NCBI RefSeq assembly: GCF_029784135.1
Contig: NC_073746.1
Coordinates: forward strand, 151,562,556 to 151,626,555
Length of the DNA stretch: 64,000 nucleotides
DNA from: Toxorhynchites rutilus septentrionalis
Lineage: Eukaryota; Arthropoda; Insecta; Diptera; Culicidae
Direction: 5' to 3'
The notes under the pieces are model-generated. The model was not told the DNA's origin. It was given only the letters and a program-made list of their open reading frames with translations, and did no database searches. The position numbers and the translations under genes are program-made. Shown in pieces: positions 30,626 to 41,311 of this stretch. The stretch's first letter is position 1. Every line of letters begins with the position of its first letter.

Positions 30626-31395
30626 TATGTCCAATCACTACAACCTAAACACGCATCTCTATCGCATTGGGCTCGCAGCAAACAATCTTTGTGATTATGG
30701 CGATGGCTACCACGACATCGAGCATATTGTCTGGTCGTGTATCCGGTTCCATGCTGCTCGCTCTCAGCTCTCTAGAGCACTGAGAGCAAAAGGCAGACAA
30801 TCGGATATCCCCGTCCGGGATATCTTAGGTGGCCGTGATCCTGATCTTCTGCTTCATCTATACCTGTTCCTCAGAAACGCCGATGTCAACGTTTAATGAT
30901 GTTTCCTTCGTTGTGTCCCTGTTTCATATCCCTCCTATCCGATCTATAAATTTTTACTTAGTCGCGGCAATACATACACACACTCTTTTCAGATACACGG
31001 GCCAAAGGTTGTGCAGTCCACTGATCATCAAACAAGAGCTAAAGGTTGTACCGCTCATGACAACTCTACACGAGCTGATGTTTGCGCCGGCTAGTGACCA
31101 TTCTATCCTGGATTCCTCGAGTCGAGAAGACGCACCACGCTAGATATGGGGTACAGACTAGGGGGGCGTTGCTGATTAATGGTCAGCTGCATCCCAATAG
31201 GAAGTATTCCGTGTCGGGCACATGTACAGAGCATTGAAGACAACAACATCACAATTACGAAAACACTTGTAATACTAACCTCGAGCCAACCGCGAGTAAT
31301 CGGTTACATATTACTAACATAGTTATAAGGCAAAAATTGTCGAAATATTGAACTCCCGGCCCCGTCAGGTTGACGTCATATGAGCCTTAATAAAA

Positions 31396-33027
31396 ATATA
31401 TATTTTGGATAAAAAAAAGGGAAATTTTCGTGATAATCGCGAAAATATTTATGTAAATAAAGTTAGCAATAAAACTTATTGCCTCTTTTGAAACAACAAG
31501 GAGAGGGTTATATATGTGATATAACCGCAAGGTGGACGTAGGACTAACGTTGGAATGGTATCCAATTGTTTGAAGTTGCACCTGAATCAATTGTCAATGA
31601 TGTTCTGTTCTTGTTTTTAAGGGAATTTAACCCGTAGGTCATTCGTTCTTTAATTCTAAATGAATGATTAAATATTTTGAGAGAACCCTGAAAGTTTTTC
31701 TTGCTAGCGTGTGAGTATCAACTATAAATATGGAATTATTTATATAGGTATACATATGAAATTCAACCCTTTTGAACTTGTTGGTGATCCTGAACAGAAC
31801 CGAAGTGTCTTGATTTTGCGTCCGTGTTCGGGAACACATATTTCGTTCATCAAAAATGAAGCGAGTAAAAAAGAACTCGGTTTGTATGTATCTGCTATGA
31901 CCCAGGTGCTACGGGAACACATTCTTTTCACCAAAAATGCAAGCGAAAAAAAAGTACCCACTGCTTGCATGTATCTGCTATGAGAATTTCCCCAGGCGCT
32001 CTGATTTTACGTCCGTGTTCGGGAACACATTCCGATCACCCTAAAAGTAAGCATTGTCGATGAGTTAGATTGTGATGATTTCATTAGCTTTCAAAAGCAC
32101 TCAAAGCAGTTTTTGAGCTATTATAGCATTAAAGCTCAAAATCTCTGGTTTAACGATCTCGTTTTCGAAACTTTGAAGTTACACCCAGCATATAACTGAA
32201 AGTTGTAGTCCTACATCAGAAAATAATAAAGCCGACCCATGCTGTTCAGGTAAGATTTCGCTCCCGTCGCTGTCGAGAGAATTGTTCAGGAATGGTATAC
32301 CGCCCGCAATGTGCAAGTTGTACCAAATGACAAAACCTCTCCAAACTCGTCGGGCCAATCGAAAAATATTGCGTAATCGTAACGCAGAACTTCAAGAAAA
32401 CTCAGAAACTGGTTAGAAATGACAAACAATTCAAAGCAAACTGACGTTCCACATCAAATAAGTTTTTTTTGGTTCTATGAAGGCAAGGGAGTGAAAATTT
32501 GAATTTACAACCACAAATATCAACTGCACACTTTGGCCTCTTCGTAAGAATAGATGTGCTACTCTGCCAGGTCTTGCGTCATTAATCGGAAAAAGGGTAG
32601 TCGGTGATACCTCAAAAATACGACAGCTGAGACAAAACGGTTTTACCTTCAATGCTCAACTTAAACGCATGAGTTTACCCGATAGCGACTCCCTGTGTTT
32701 ATTTCACACGATTTTAACAAATCCTTGTGGATGTGGGTCGACGGTCGCCCGACGCCTCTCGACTTCAATTCGTTTGGAATCCAGGTTCTAATGCTTTTGT
32801 ATCATTCCCTAATCTCGCATACGACACGATACACAATGGCTTGTTGAGTCACGTCTAGTGATCCTGCTATTTTTATTGCGTTTGACTTGAATTCCTGAAT
32901 ACTGGAAATGTGTGCATTTCATCTAGAATACTATCACCACATTTGCTTCATGCGCATAAGCTGTTGGATATTCGCGTTGCCTTTTACGCGTCGGTGCTAG
33001 CTCTGCGCTGAACCTGATTGATTGCTA
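31396..33027. other. Non-coding stretch with a small transposase relic
   Basis: Contains dispersed 'tagtcctacgtc'-type repeats (31515-31550 inverse; 32205) and the relic at 32260-32450. Two near-identical words 'gcgtccgtgttcgggaacac' occur at 31816-31835 and (as 'acgtccgtgttcgggaacac') 32010-32029, implying a short local duplication of about 193 bases. No gene otherwise. Confidence 0.35.
32260..32450 (+). pseudogene. Fossil fragment of a DD37E-like transposase C-terminus
   Basis: Translation gives 'EWYTARNVQVVPNDKTSPN', then (after decay) 'GQSKNIA' and 'MTNNSKQT', matching the order of 'EWYEANGVTFVPKEMNPPN', 'LRPIEKYWAI' and the downstream lysine-rich stretch of the DD37E copies. It is clearly an older, distinct relative. 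Ends are not visible. Confidence 0.45.
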
Positions 33028-33170
33028 TTCATGACAAACCGAAATAATGGTTTTAAGTTTTTCATGAAAAGTTCCCCTTTTTTTCGAAAAATATTTTTTT
33101 TTCCATTTTTTACAAAAATTACTTTTTGAAAAAAACTTTTGAACTCATGGCCCTACTCAGATGATAGATA
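33028..33170 (+). repeat. Fragment of the 1.2-kb fold-back family (end included)
   Basis: 'attcatgacaaaccgaaata' followed by 'atggtttt' and 'ttttcatgaaaa' corresponds to the terminal repeat of the element at 1153, and 'cttttgaactcatggcc' with 'cagatgatagata' to its first inner unit. The rest is lost. Confidence 0.5.
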
Positions 33171-33253
33171 TTGAATGGAGATTGGTGAAGAAATTAAGAA
33201 ACGTGATATTGGACACTATATTTTGGATTAGTAAGTAATTATGCCGACTAAGA

Positions 33254-34000
33254 TGGCGCCTGCAAAAGGCCAAGAGGACGTGGCTGCCGATAGCGAAAAT
33301 CACCTGTATAAAGAACGCGATGGATCGATTTAAGGAGGATATCACGCGGCCGCTATTCAAAGTACGCACGCGAAAACTGGAAGCAGCCCACAAAGAGTTT
33401 TCCGATTTCCATGAGCGCATTATGGCAATCGCTCCCCGAACAAAAGGATAGAGCATGATCGTAGGTACCTCGAATTTGAGACGCTTTATGACAATATTTC
33501 CCTCTCTCTCTCGAAACATGGATCGAGAGGGTGGGTCAAGCGCCCAACATTTTGACGGAAAGATTTGAGGACAACAGGCGAAGGGTTGATCATCATATTT
33601 CTGGGTTACTGAATATAAAGAAAATGGTGCATGGAAGTCACTCTGAATTAAGAGAGTTGATCGAATCATGCGTTGGCCACGTAAATATTCTTAAATATTT
33701 GGGTCAAGAGTTCACTATCTATCTGAGACAATATTTACTTATATACTCGCACATGTAATCGATGACGAAACAAAGAAGCTTTGGGAAGCCACTATCGCTC
33801 ATGGGGAGTTACCCAAGTATGAAGAAACCGTTAAGTCTTTGAAGGGTCGCATTTCCATTTCAGAAAGTTGCCAAAATTCTAATGAGAGCAAGGTCAAGCA
33901 ATTCGCACGTGCGCCAATGAAAGAAGTTTCTAGAAAGCAATTAAATGACGGCTTATCGATGAAGGAGAGTGTTACAGCCCAAGCTGAACACATAAAAAGA
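33254..34000 (+). pseudogene. BEL/Pao gag relic
   Basis: The first part reads 'RTRKLEAAHKEFSDFHERI', a gag N-terminal helix pattern shared with BEL elements, and stops at 33451. A second frame (33531-33758) reads 'HHISGLLNIKKMVHGSHSEL' and 'LRELIESCVGHVNILKYLG', the usual 'retrotransposon peptidase-linked' gag core. It ends after 'SLKGRISISE' and a basic stretch. Several frames are needed, so it is dead. Confidence 0.55.
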
Positions 34001-34302
34001 AAACACAAAATTTCATTTATTAACACTTTATTCAACTACACAGTACTTAACCTGCATTCAAGGGCCTAAGTTCGCGCCTGAAAAAGAAGAGTAATTAGTC
34101 CATCTATTTAACATTAATACGAATTATCACTTACCTGTACATCGTCGAAGGAATACCTAGAAAAAACCTGGAAGGACAATTTTTACTTTATTAGCACGAA
34201 AACATAACACACATAATACCTACCGCTTACAAAACACAACACAACAGCACAACAAAACAACATACGAACAATCACAACAATCACAAATAACAACAAGAGA
34301 AT

Positions 34303-34529
34303 TGTCAAGAGGGAACGCATGGAAACGAAACCGCTTTACAAAGCGTATTGTTTATAGCGAACATTCGAGAAGGAGCCCGACCAATGAATCAGTCGCAATA
34401 AATCCTTCGATCAGTATACATCAAGCGTCTTGATTATATTCGATCACATCTGTTCACTCATCGGATAGCCAGTTTATCCTCATCTCTACTAGTCTGGAAC
34501 TCTGCTCAGAAACTATCTGGGCGGAGACA
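34303..34529 (+). repeat. Possible solo LTR or 5' LTR plus leader fragment
   Basis: A segment starting TGTCAAGAGG and ending GCGGAGACA is followed directly by 'tttggcgctgtagacagg', which looks like a primer-binding region and LTR-element leader. An AATAAA-type signal (aataaatcc) lies inside at 34399. It splits the BEL gag relic between its central region and zinc knuckle. No second LTR is visible, so the call is tentative. Confidence 0.35.
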
Positions 34530-34589
34530 TTTGGCGCTGTAGACAGGATACTCTACTCAACTCTTCGGAACTCTACTCAGACAACTCTC

Positions 34590-35398
34590 TGGGCGGAAAT
34601 GGAAAGATTGAAGCTAGTACGGGAAAAGCAACTATGTTTCAACTGTTTGCGACGTGGTTACCGCAGCTCGGAATGTAGATCAAGCAAGTCATGTGCGCGG
34701 TGTAGAAGGAAGCATCACACTTTACTCCATGCGGATGGTGGTTCAATGCGAAACACCAGATGCAGTGATCCCAAGAATGCAACAGAAGCAACAGAATCAT
34801 TTCGGCAGCTAGCAAACACAAATGCTACCGAAAACACGCCTCCACTGTAGCCTCAAACTCAGTTGGAAGGCCAACTACTTAACTGCCACTACAAACTGCA
34901 ATACTAAACATTTTGGATAAGCATGGAAAACCACAAACTTGTCGAGCGCTATTACACAGCGGATCACAAGTGAATTTTATTTCTGGAGCGATGTTCGAAA
35001 AGCTACAGTTGGATCACGAAGAAATTAATATTCCCATCATCGGAATTAACAATGTTAAGTCAAACCTACGACAAAGAGCGAAGGTTGAAGTATCCTCAAG
35101 GCACAATGATGTTAAGATATCGTTGGATTGCTTAGTTTCCTAGAAGTTTACCGGAGATTTGCCAACTTTTGAAGTAGATGTTGCTTCATGGAACATACCA
35201 ACGAAGATTTAATTGGGGGATTCAACTTTCTTTCGTCCAGGACAAGTCGATTTGCTGATCGGAATGGAATGGTATAGTGAAGTTATCAAGGCTGGTCAAC
35301 TCAAATTATCTGAACAGCCTTTTAAGTCTATTGTTCGTGGTACTGATAAATCCTTCGTACAGCTTCCACTAACGGATTCAATTAGTCAACATGACTAA
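34590..35398 (+). pseudogene. BEL/Pao zinc-knuckle and aspartic protease relic
   Basis: 'LVREKQLCFNCLRRGYRSSE' with 'SCARCRRKHHTLLH' are the two Cys/His knuckles of BEL gag. About 100 residues on, in another frame, comes the protease, where the catalytic D-S/T-G reads HSG ('RALLHSGSQVNFIS'), so the active aspartate is lost. Downstream 'VDLLIGMEWYSEVIKAGQ' is the expected flap/C-terminal block. A stop at about 35141 and another near 35208 interrupt it. Confidence 0.65.
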
Positions 35399-36018
35399 GA
35401 CGTTGGTCTATTTTCAGGTTTATTCAGCAGTAGATTTAATCAAGAAACTGATCAGTGTAGAATATGCATCAATTGGACATCATCATTTCAGAAGAGCTTA
35501 AGAAACATCAACCAAATCCGAAACATCTGCAGAATAATGAAGGTGAAACATCTGTACGAACGAGCAGTATATGAAGACGAACTCTTAGAGTCAATACCGT
35601 AGAAGAATTGGAACGAATTTGTGGAAATTAAAGATACAAATTCAAATGCAAAAGTTAAAGGCGCAAATGCCACATCATGAAGAATATCGTATCAACACTG
35701 AATAAAACTATTAAGATAGAACTTTATGAATTCACAGACAAATCAAATTGAAGAGCAAAGAATAAATCAAGAATGAAACAACGCAAATTGTACGAGCTAA
35801 TAAAGTTTGATCCAACAAATTCAAAGCTTTCAGAAAGTTCATCAAGTTAACAAGATGAAAACGTCTATTGCCCTCCTACTGCACCTGACCATGAAGAACT
35901 ATGAAGACTGATGTGAAAATCGTTAAGTCCGCATTGAAGAGAGTGTACCGATCCGCCTAACAGACAGTTAAAGAATTTGCGACATCGCGTGGCGAAAATG
36001 AGAACTTAAGATTTATTC

Positions 36019-36268
36019 TTGCGTATTCCACTGACCCCGAAAGACCCAAAGATTTTGACCTCTAGGCATTTGATGATCGAAAGACCTTTAACTTCCCAAA
36101 GCTTTTCCCAAACCATACCTCAAAGAGATCCCACCACAACAGTGGAGAGGATCCTTAACATGTACCCTGGTCCCGATGGTTTCATCTGTGTTGTAGATAT
36201 TCATATGGGAAATAAGAAGCCGATTCGTAGGTTAACTCTAATGCTCACTTCAGATGAATCATTGCAAT
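36019..36268 (+). pseudogene. BEL/Pao integrase C-terminal relic
   Basis: 'HLMIERPLTS' corresponds to the 'HFLIGRPLT' block, and 'YPGPDGFICVVDIHMGNKKP' to the final SH3-like strand block ('HPGxDGxxRVV') of BEL integrases. Only these parts remain, separated by a frame-preserving deletion. Confidence 0.55.
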
Positions 36269-36454
36269 GAAGGCAGTCTGCACATGAGGGGAATTTGGTT
36301 TCCCTCGCTGGAAAAACTGCGTTGAGGTAACTTTGGAATCGCGCAGCGGATTAAGCAGCAGTTTTACAAGCCACTGCAATGAAGCCACTATAGGCCCCTT
36401 ATCATCACCGCAAGGAATTCTGGACAATTTGCCTGCACCAGCTTATACACTATA

Positions 36455-37260
36455 TGGGCGGAAAAGTCCCGGGGTGTTTTACCAGATGGCGCCACTAAAA
36501 ATGATTCATTTCGAGAGGTTCATCTGTCACTTGCTTATGTGTGAAGTTTTATGACATTTCGTTTATTTGTTCACAAACTACAGTTGTTTCAGTATCACTA
36601 CCTGAGCATTCGTATAGAAAATGGAGAAAGAGGCATTGTTTTTATGATGGGAAAACTCCTGAACAATCAAAACACTGGTTGACGTAATGTTATTTCACTT
36701 CTGCTCCTTCGAGAACAACAGTTTAGCAGTGGTTTAGTGACTTTAAAATGGGTAATACAAGCAGCGCAGATGAACTCTGGAAGGCCAACAGAGGCTACGA
36801 ATCCAGAAATCGTAAAACAATTGCATCGACTCGTTTTGAACGATCGTAGAGTGAAGTTACGCGAGTTGACTGAGCCGTAGGTATTTCAAAAGAACGAGTG
36901 AGATACAGTTTGCACGACATTTTGAACTTGAACTTGAAAGCACGCATGATGGGTGCCGCGTTTGCTGACCGTCGACCAAAAACAGCGGCGCGTTGATGAT
37001 TCAACAGCCGGTTTGGTTGTGTGACAATGGATGAAACTTGGATCCATTACCACACTCCTTAGTTCGATAGGCAGTCTTCAGAGTAGGACTGAGGCACATT
37101 TCGAAGAATGAGATGTTTCCTACTACAGAAAGGGAATTGAGATGTTGGAAACTCGCTATACCAAGTGTATTGTCCTCGAATGAAACTATGTTGAGGAATA
37201 AATACAGCTTTGCCCAAAGAATGATTGTTTTCATTGAAAATCCCGGGACTTTTCAGTCCA
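36455..37260 (+). mobile_element. Old mariner relic with inverted ends
   Basis: Ends 'tgggcggaaaagtcccgggg' (36455) and, inverted, 'tggactgaaaagtcccggga' (to 37260) form an inverted pair of about 20 bp with 15 or more matches. TA precedes the left end; the right TA is lost. Inside is a decayed mariner transposase. Confidence 0.7.
36620..37245 (+). pseudogene. Mariner transposase relic (irritans-like)
   Basis: Start 'MEKEA' (36620), then 'NSGRPTEATNPEIVKQLHRL', 'VLNDRRVKLREL', a stop, 'GISKERVRYSLHDIL', and the first catalytic motif 'TMDETWIHYHTP' (37026-37061). The central part with the second and third aspartates is deleted. The C-terminal block 'YYRKGIEMLETRYTKCIVLE' appears at 37121-37180. 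Many stops. The wording is that of irritans-type mariners. Confidence 0.72.
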
Positions 37261-37339
37261 TGTGGTATGAGTCCGTCATGACATACCTTGTCTCGGCATT
37301 CTGGAGAACCATGGATGTGTTGGTAGAAAGTTATTTGTG

Positions 37340-38310
37340 ACTTCTCTAATTGGAACTCTTGGAGTATTGGAGTATTAACTGCTCAGACAGTTTGCTGCTT
37401 GCTGAAAGGAGCGTGATGGGCCTATAGCTCGAAGGAATAGTAAGATTCTTTACAGTTTTTGGTATAGGGATAACTCTCCCTTATCTGTCGTTTAGCCGGG
37501 AAGAAAACATATTGTCAGCATTGCTGCCAAAAAGAGATAAGCTCTTTGTTGTTCGGAGCTACTGGTTCCTGATAATCAGGATTCGATCTTTAATCAGGCT
37601 GTTGATGTAGATGAATTTCATATTCTTCAGAAGACATCCGAAACGCTGGAATTGTCGCCTGACGGTGTTCCGCAGGGTATGACTATCAATTGAAATGTAT
37701 GTATACCTCGACGGAATCTTGCGAATACAGGCTTCTTCTGCAGCATGAATCGCATCTTCCAACATACTCAAGTGTGTGTGATGGTGTCGTTGAATAGCAG
37801 AAATTCTCATCGGGCACAAGGGAGTCAATTAGTCGGTTAAAAGCGACCCAGTGGAATTGATAAACATTTTTCCCTCATCGTCGCAGGTGCTGGTACTGGA
37901 TGAAAATTAAGCTCAAAAATCATCGGGCATTGTTGTTAAATCGGCTTAGAAAGTTCCAGATCTGACAAGAACACATTCGGAGTTGATGAAATTCCAACTG
38001 GTGAGAGAAAAGTTGGTAGAAGAAAATATTACATGTACCTGAACTGCGCCATGAGAGCGCCCGAGCATTAAAGTCTCCGCTAATCACGTATTCAGTTTGG
38101 TTGTCCGTGAGTTTGCGGAGATCTTCGGCGGAGAGCTGAGAAGAACCGTTGCTGTCTACGCACTGCCGAGTAGCATAGGTGGCAAACAGTTTGAAGTTCA
38201 CATTCACGGCTTGAATTTTTACTCCAACCGCTTCGACAACTTCGATTATGGCTTCGATCTAACACAGCAGGCTTTGGAAAAAATAACGAGGAATTGAGTA
38301 GGGTTCTCTC
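37340..38310 (-). pseudogene. Jockey/LOA/I-group non-LTR fragment (endonuclease, linker, RT start)
   Basis: On the minus strand, the endonuclease end reads 'TEYVISGDFNARALSWR' (38090-38040), followed by a gap, then the linker 'AAEEACIRKIPSRYTYISID' and 'RNTVRRQFQRFGC' and 'FIYINSLIKDRI' (37760-37570), and finally the first RT block 'IPSSYRPITLLSASSKL' (about 37440-37390). It is frameshifted between these parts and ends abruptly beside the mariner relic. ORF1, RT core and 3' end are missing. Confidence 0.65.
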
Positions 38311-39742
38311 CAACATCTATGTTATGTTGAGCCAAGAAGTTGCTATTTTGTATTTTTTAATCTTTGAGAGAAAGAGCATTCGGTTTCATGATCTGGAGGG
38401 GGTTCATTTGATCCCATATCTACAGACTTTGTATTCAGCTAGCTGGGGCGAAAGATTTTAAAACAACTCTTTCAAAATCGGTAGGAACGACTCTCCTTGA
38501 TGGATCACTTGAGCAGATTGAATGACCGTTGGGCAACGCGATCATAGTGATTATGATGCTGCTTCGTTTAAATGTTTTGTCCTGGATGAAATCATGAACG
38601 ATGGTTAGCTACGATTGTTCTCGCAATGATATGGATATATTCAAAGTGTGCCTCGCTGTTACGTTAGTTGCTCGTTTTGTTCGACTCAAATTGAGCAGCA
38701 CAGATTGAACAAATAAGAACGCGGGGTTTTCGTTTATACAATGCTTCACATTTTCCTAAATTAGATACTTTTTTATTGTGATAGATGTGTAGAAATATTG
38801 CCAATCGACTGATGCAAAAATCTCTGCGATCTATCAATAAATGATCGAAAAATTGCGTTCGAAACTGCTCATTATTATTTTCATGTTCAGTTTTAAAATT
38901 ATCATTCACACCCTATACGTTTCTGTTAAACGTAGTCTTAAGTTACGATATGCGATCTTTCGCACACAAACTGTTACTCTCATGAGAATATTATCCGGTT
39001 GAAGGCGAGTCAATTAAGTATGAGCCATGCTCGGCACAAATTGTGCTATATTTCTCGAGGTTAAGCTGAAGCGGAAATATCAATTCAAGAAAAACATTTT
39101 TTTGAATTTTACCTTTTTTTATCTGAGACATTCTCTGGCCACTTAACTCATCATCGACAATAATTCGACATCGCGGGTGAAGCGAATTGAACAAAAAACA
39201 GTTATGCACTTTGCTCTCAAATAAATATGAGGAGGTTTTGTTAACTACCATTCAATTTGTGATGTATTGAAAAAAGAAACGCTTTCCAACATTTAATTCG
39301 CGTTGTAGGGCGTTGATTATCATGATTACAGTTGCTTTGTTTTTTGATAAGGATGATTGGTCGGATTGGTTGAACACAACGTGATACCATTTTGTTATTT
39401 ACCATTGTGTGCAAATTTTATGTGAAACTTCATTTCTCACCAGAAGTAGTTTGTTATATTTGCTCCTATCAGATTGTTAACAGATTAAGTGAAGCAAAGT
39501 TTTGACGTATTGTACCAGTCAATCAAACACTTCCACGCAGAGCGGTTCGTTCTTAGTGAATACGGCCAGAACATTCGTCGTTTCTCACTGGTCCTATCAG
39601 AGGTGACGAATCAGAATACTGATTAGCTGGGCTCACACAATCAATGCACGCGAAGCATACTAATGATCGCTCTAAACATACTTTCTTCAGGTGCGTAAAC
39701 GAATTGATTGAAGTTGGGCGGTGATATCAGAGGCCGCTAGTC
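38311..39742. other. Upstream region of the desaturase-like gene
   Basis: No other gene recognised. 39289-39440 is related to 26176-26340. A splice-acceptor-like 'actttcttcag' ends at 39690, 53 bases before the ATG, so the first coding exon might be preceded by a separate non-coding exon. I find no convincing Inr/DPE or TATA close to the ATG. Confidence 0.4.
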
Positions 39743-41311
39743 ATGACGGAGAAATCAAATGGTACCGGTGGGACCAGGTTTGTCACCACTATCGCAAACA
39801 AGTATCCATCATTTCGCGACGAACCGTTGAAAACGGTGTATCGATGGATTGAGGGGAAGCGCCGCGACGATGGCGCCGAAGGACTCTGGCGGATTCACGA
39901 CGATTTGTATGACTTTACAGAATTTATCGACAGACATCCGGGTGGGTCAGAATGGATTCGCGTAACGAAGGTAAATGTATTCGAAAGCTTTTTTGTAATA
40001 AGATAACACAATGATAATAATACTTTGTCAGGGCACGGATATTACCGAAGCATTCGAAACCCATCACATCACAACTCGAGCAGAAAACCTCCTGCCGAAG
40101 TATAAAGTTCGTGAAGCAAAACAGCCACGGAACATACGGTTGACCTTTAAGGAAGACGGATTTTACCGAACTCTGAAACGGAGAGTACGTGATAAATTAC
40201 AAGAGGTCGACAAGACGCCAATCAAAACATCAAAGCTGATTATCGACTCTTTGCTTGGATCGGTTTTTGTGTTCGCTTTCTTGGCGATGAAATTCAACAG
40301 CTACCTATTGGCGACATTATGCGCAATGTGTGTCAACTGGACTATAATTTCTGCTCACAATTACTTTCACCAGAAAGATAATTGGAGAATGAGGCTGTTC
40401 AACTTATCCTTCTTCAGCTATAGGTAAGTCGCCCACTGGAAATAGTACTTTGCTGTCATACAGCTGTGATGTTTCAGAGAATGGCGCATTTCTCATGCAA
40501 TTTCACACCACCTTTACCCGAATTCGATACTTGATGTGGAAATATCTTTTTTCGAACCGATACTCTGCTGGTTACCTAATCCTGCAATCAAAGGAACATT
40601 TCAACGTTACGGAGGCTGGATTTACGGACCGATAGTCTATGCGTTCATACTGTACTCAGAACTCCTGAAGAGGTAATATGAAGAATCTAGGAATACATAA
40701 TTCTGACAAGCATTCTTTTTAATTGCAGACTGATCGCTACCATCAAAACGGGTAAAAATAGTTTCTTCGCAGATGATATGATAGCGCTTATCTTACCCAC
40801 CTTCATGTACCTGGTTGAGTCGAGTTGTGTATGGAGCGTACTGAAAATGTGGATTTACATTACACTGGCCACAAGCTTCTTTTTCGGGCTGGTTGGGAAG
40901 AATGCCGCGCATCATCATCCGGAGATTTTCCATGCGGGTGATGAAATCCCGTTAGTATACTTCTCATTCACTATCTTATTTCTACTGTTGAAATTATTGC
41001 CATTTTTCACCCCGCACAGAGACGAAATCGACTTTGGAATGTACCAAATAGCTGCGGTGATGGACCGAGCCGACGTGAAAGGTTCCCATTTCGCAGTGTT
41101 GACCAGTTTCGGTGATCATTGTTTGCATCACTTGTTCCCCACGCTGGATCATGGGATTTTGCCTCAGTTGTATCCTATCTTTCATCAAACCTGCGAAGAA
41201 TTTGAGGCTGTCTATCGGGAGTGTTCGTGGCTGCATCACATAATCGGCCAGCATCGGCAGCTGGCTCGAATCGAGCCATTCACCTACCAACCAACGAAGA
41301 AGTCCAAGTGA
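39743..41311 (+). CDS. Cyt-b5-r: Cytochrome b5-related fatty-acid desaturase-like protein (4 exons)
   Basis: Exons 39743-39970, 40032-40423, 40478-40672 and 40729-41311, joined by GT-AG introns of 61, 54 and 56 bp, give an unbroken 465-residue protein. Residues about 30-100 are a cytochrome b5 fold with heme ligand histidines in HPGG (65-68) and at 87 or 88 (FETHH). A membrane fatty-acid desaturase domain follows, with three histidine boxes: HNYFH (185-189), HAISHH (213-218) and HCLHH (402-406), plus HHH at 333-335. Hydrophobic segments lie near 150-180, 250-270, 285-300, 315-330 and 345-360, so it is a multi-pass endoplasmic-reticulum protein. Insect Cyt-b5-r, the best match by memory, is of similar size. 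It probably introduces or uses double bonds with b5 as built-in electron donor; substrate unknown. The only gene here that looks under selection. Confidence 0.88.
39971..40031 (+). other. Intron 1 of the desaturase-like gene (61 bp, phase 0)
   Basis: Donor gtaaat, acceptor tttgtcag. Splicing joins codons AAG and GGC (TK|GT), keeping the cytochrome b5 domain whole. Its removal avoids an in-frame stop (ataagataa) just past the donor. Confidence 0.85.
40424..40477 (+). other. Intron 2 of the desaturase-like gene (54 bp, phase 2)
   Basis: Donor gtaagt, acceptor gtttcag. It splits an Arg codon (AG|A) just before the second histidine box; without splicing, the reading frame would stop at the donor's TAA. 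Confidence 0.85.
40673..40728 (+). other. Intron 3 of the desaturase-like gene (56 bp, phase 2)
   Basis: Donor gtaata, acceptor aattgcag. It again splits an Arg codon (AG|A), in 'LLKR|LIATI'. Confidence 0.85.

Larger units (their letters stand above)
26735..30894 (+). pseudogene. I/LOA-like ORF2 (RT and RNase H), broken
   Basis: The frame opens upstream of 26792 with a linker (DLELWADKGDPPSLWWD). RT blocks follow: 'APGSDKIKFNLL', a TGA at 27404 replacing a codon before 'DPNSYRPIAML', 'FRDIKGAFDSVS', a frameshift between about 27755 and 27785, 'GLPQGSCLSPLLYSFYVNDM', and an active site reading LADDG (27885-27896) where YADD is usual. A second TGA is at 28296. RNase H runs 'FFTDGSCINGS' (D codon 28758), 'AELGAIYYAL', 'FSDSLSSIEAI' and 'WVPSHCSIPGNEKADSLA'. 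The DD37E insertion follows codon 'SRL' at 29326. After it, a Cys/His finger 'LCDYGDGYHDIEHIVWSC' has one Cys changed to Tyr against the copy at 47.7 kb. It cannot encode active protein. Confidence 0.85.
26700..31395 (+). mobile_element. I/LOA-like non-LTR retrotransposon, 5'-truncated, with nested DD37E
   Basis: The + strand carries a linker, reverse transcriptase, RNase H and C-terminal domain, then about 490 bases of 3' UTR ending in 'ccttaataaaaatatatat' at about 31395. RT plus RNase H in one ORF2 places it in the I/LOA group. The endonuclease and ORF1 are missing, so the left edge (about 26700-26735) is a 5' truncation. DD37E copy B interrupts it at 29329-30625; when that and one TA are removed, the sequence joins smoothly and matches the second copy at 47465-48475. 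Confidence 0.82.
33190..36270 (+). mobile_element. Degraded BEL/Pao retrotransposon
   Basis: An old + strand BEL/Pao element recognised from pieces in the expected order: gag N-terminal region (33254-33450), gag middle (33520-33990), zinc knuckles and aspartic protease (34590-35400), and the end of integrase (36020-36260). Most of the RT, RNase H and integrase core is deleted or decayed (35400-36000 holds only short frames). Many stops and frameshifts. It is unrelated in detail to the young element at 8031. An LTR-like piece interrupts gag at about 34000-34595. Confidence 0.65.
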
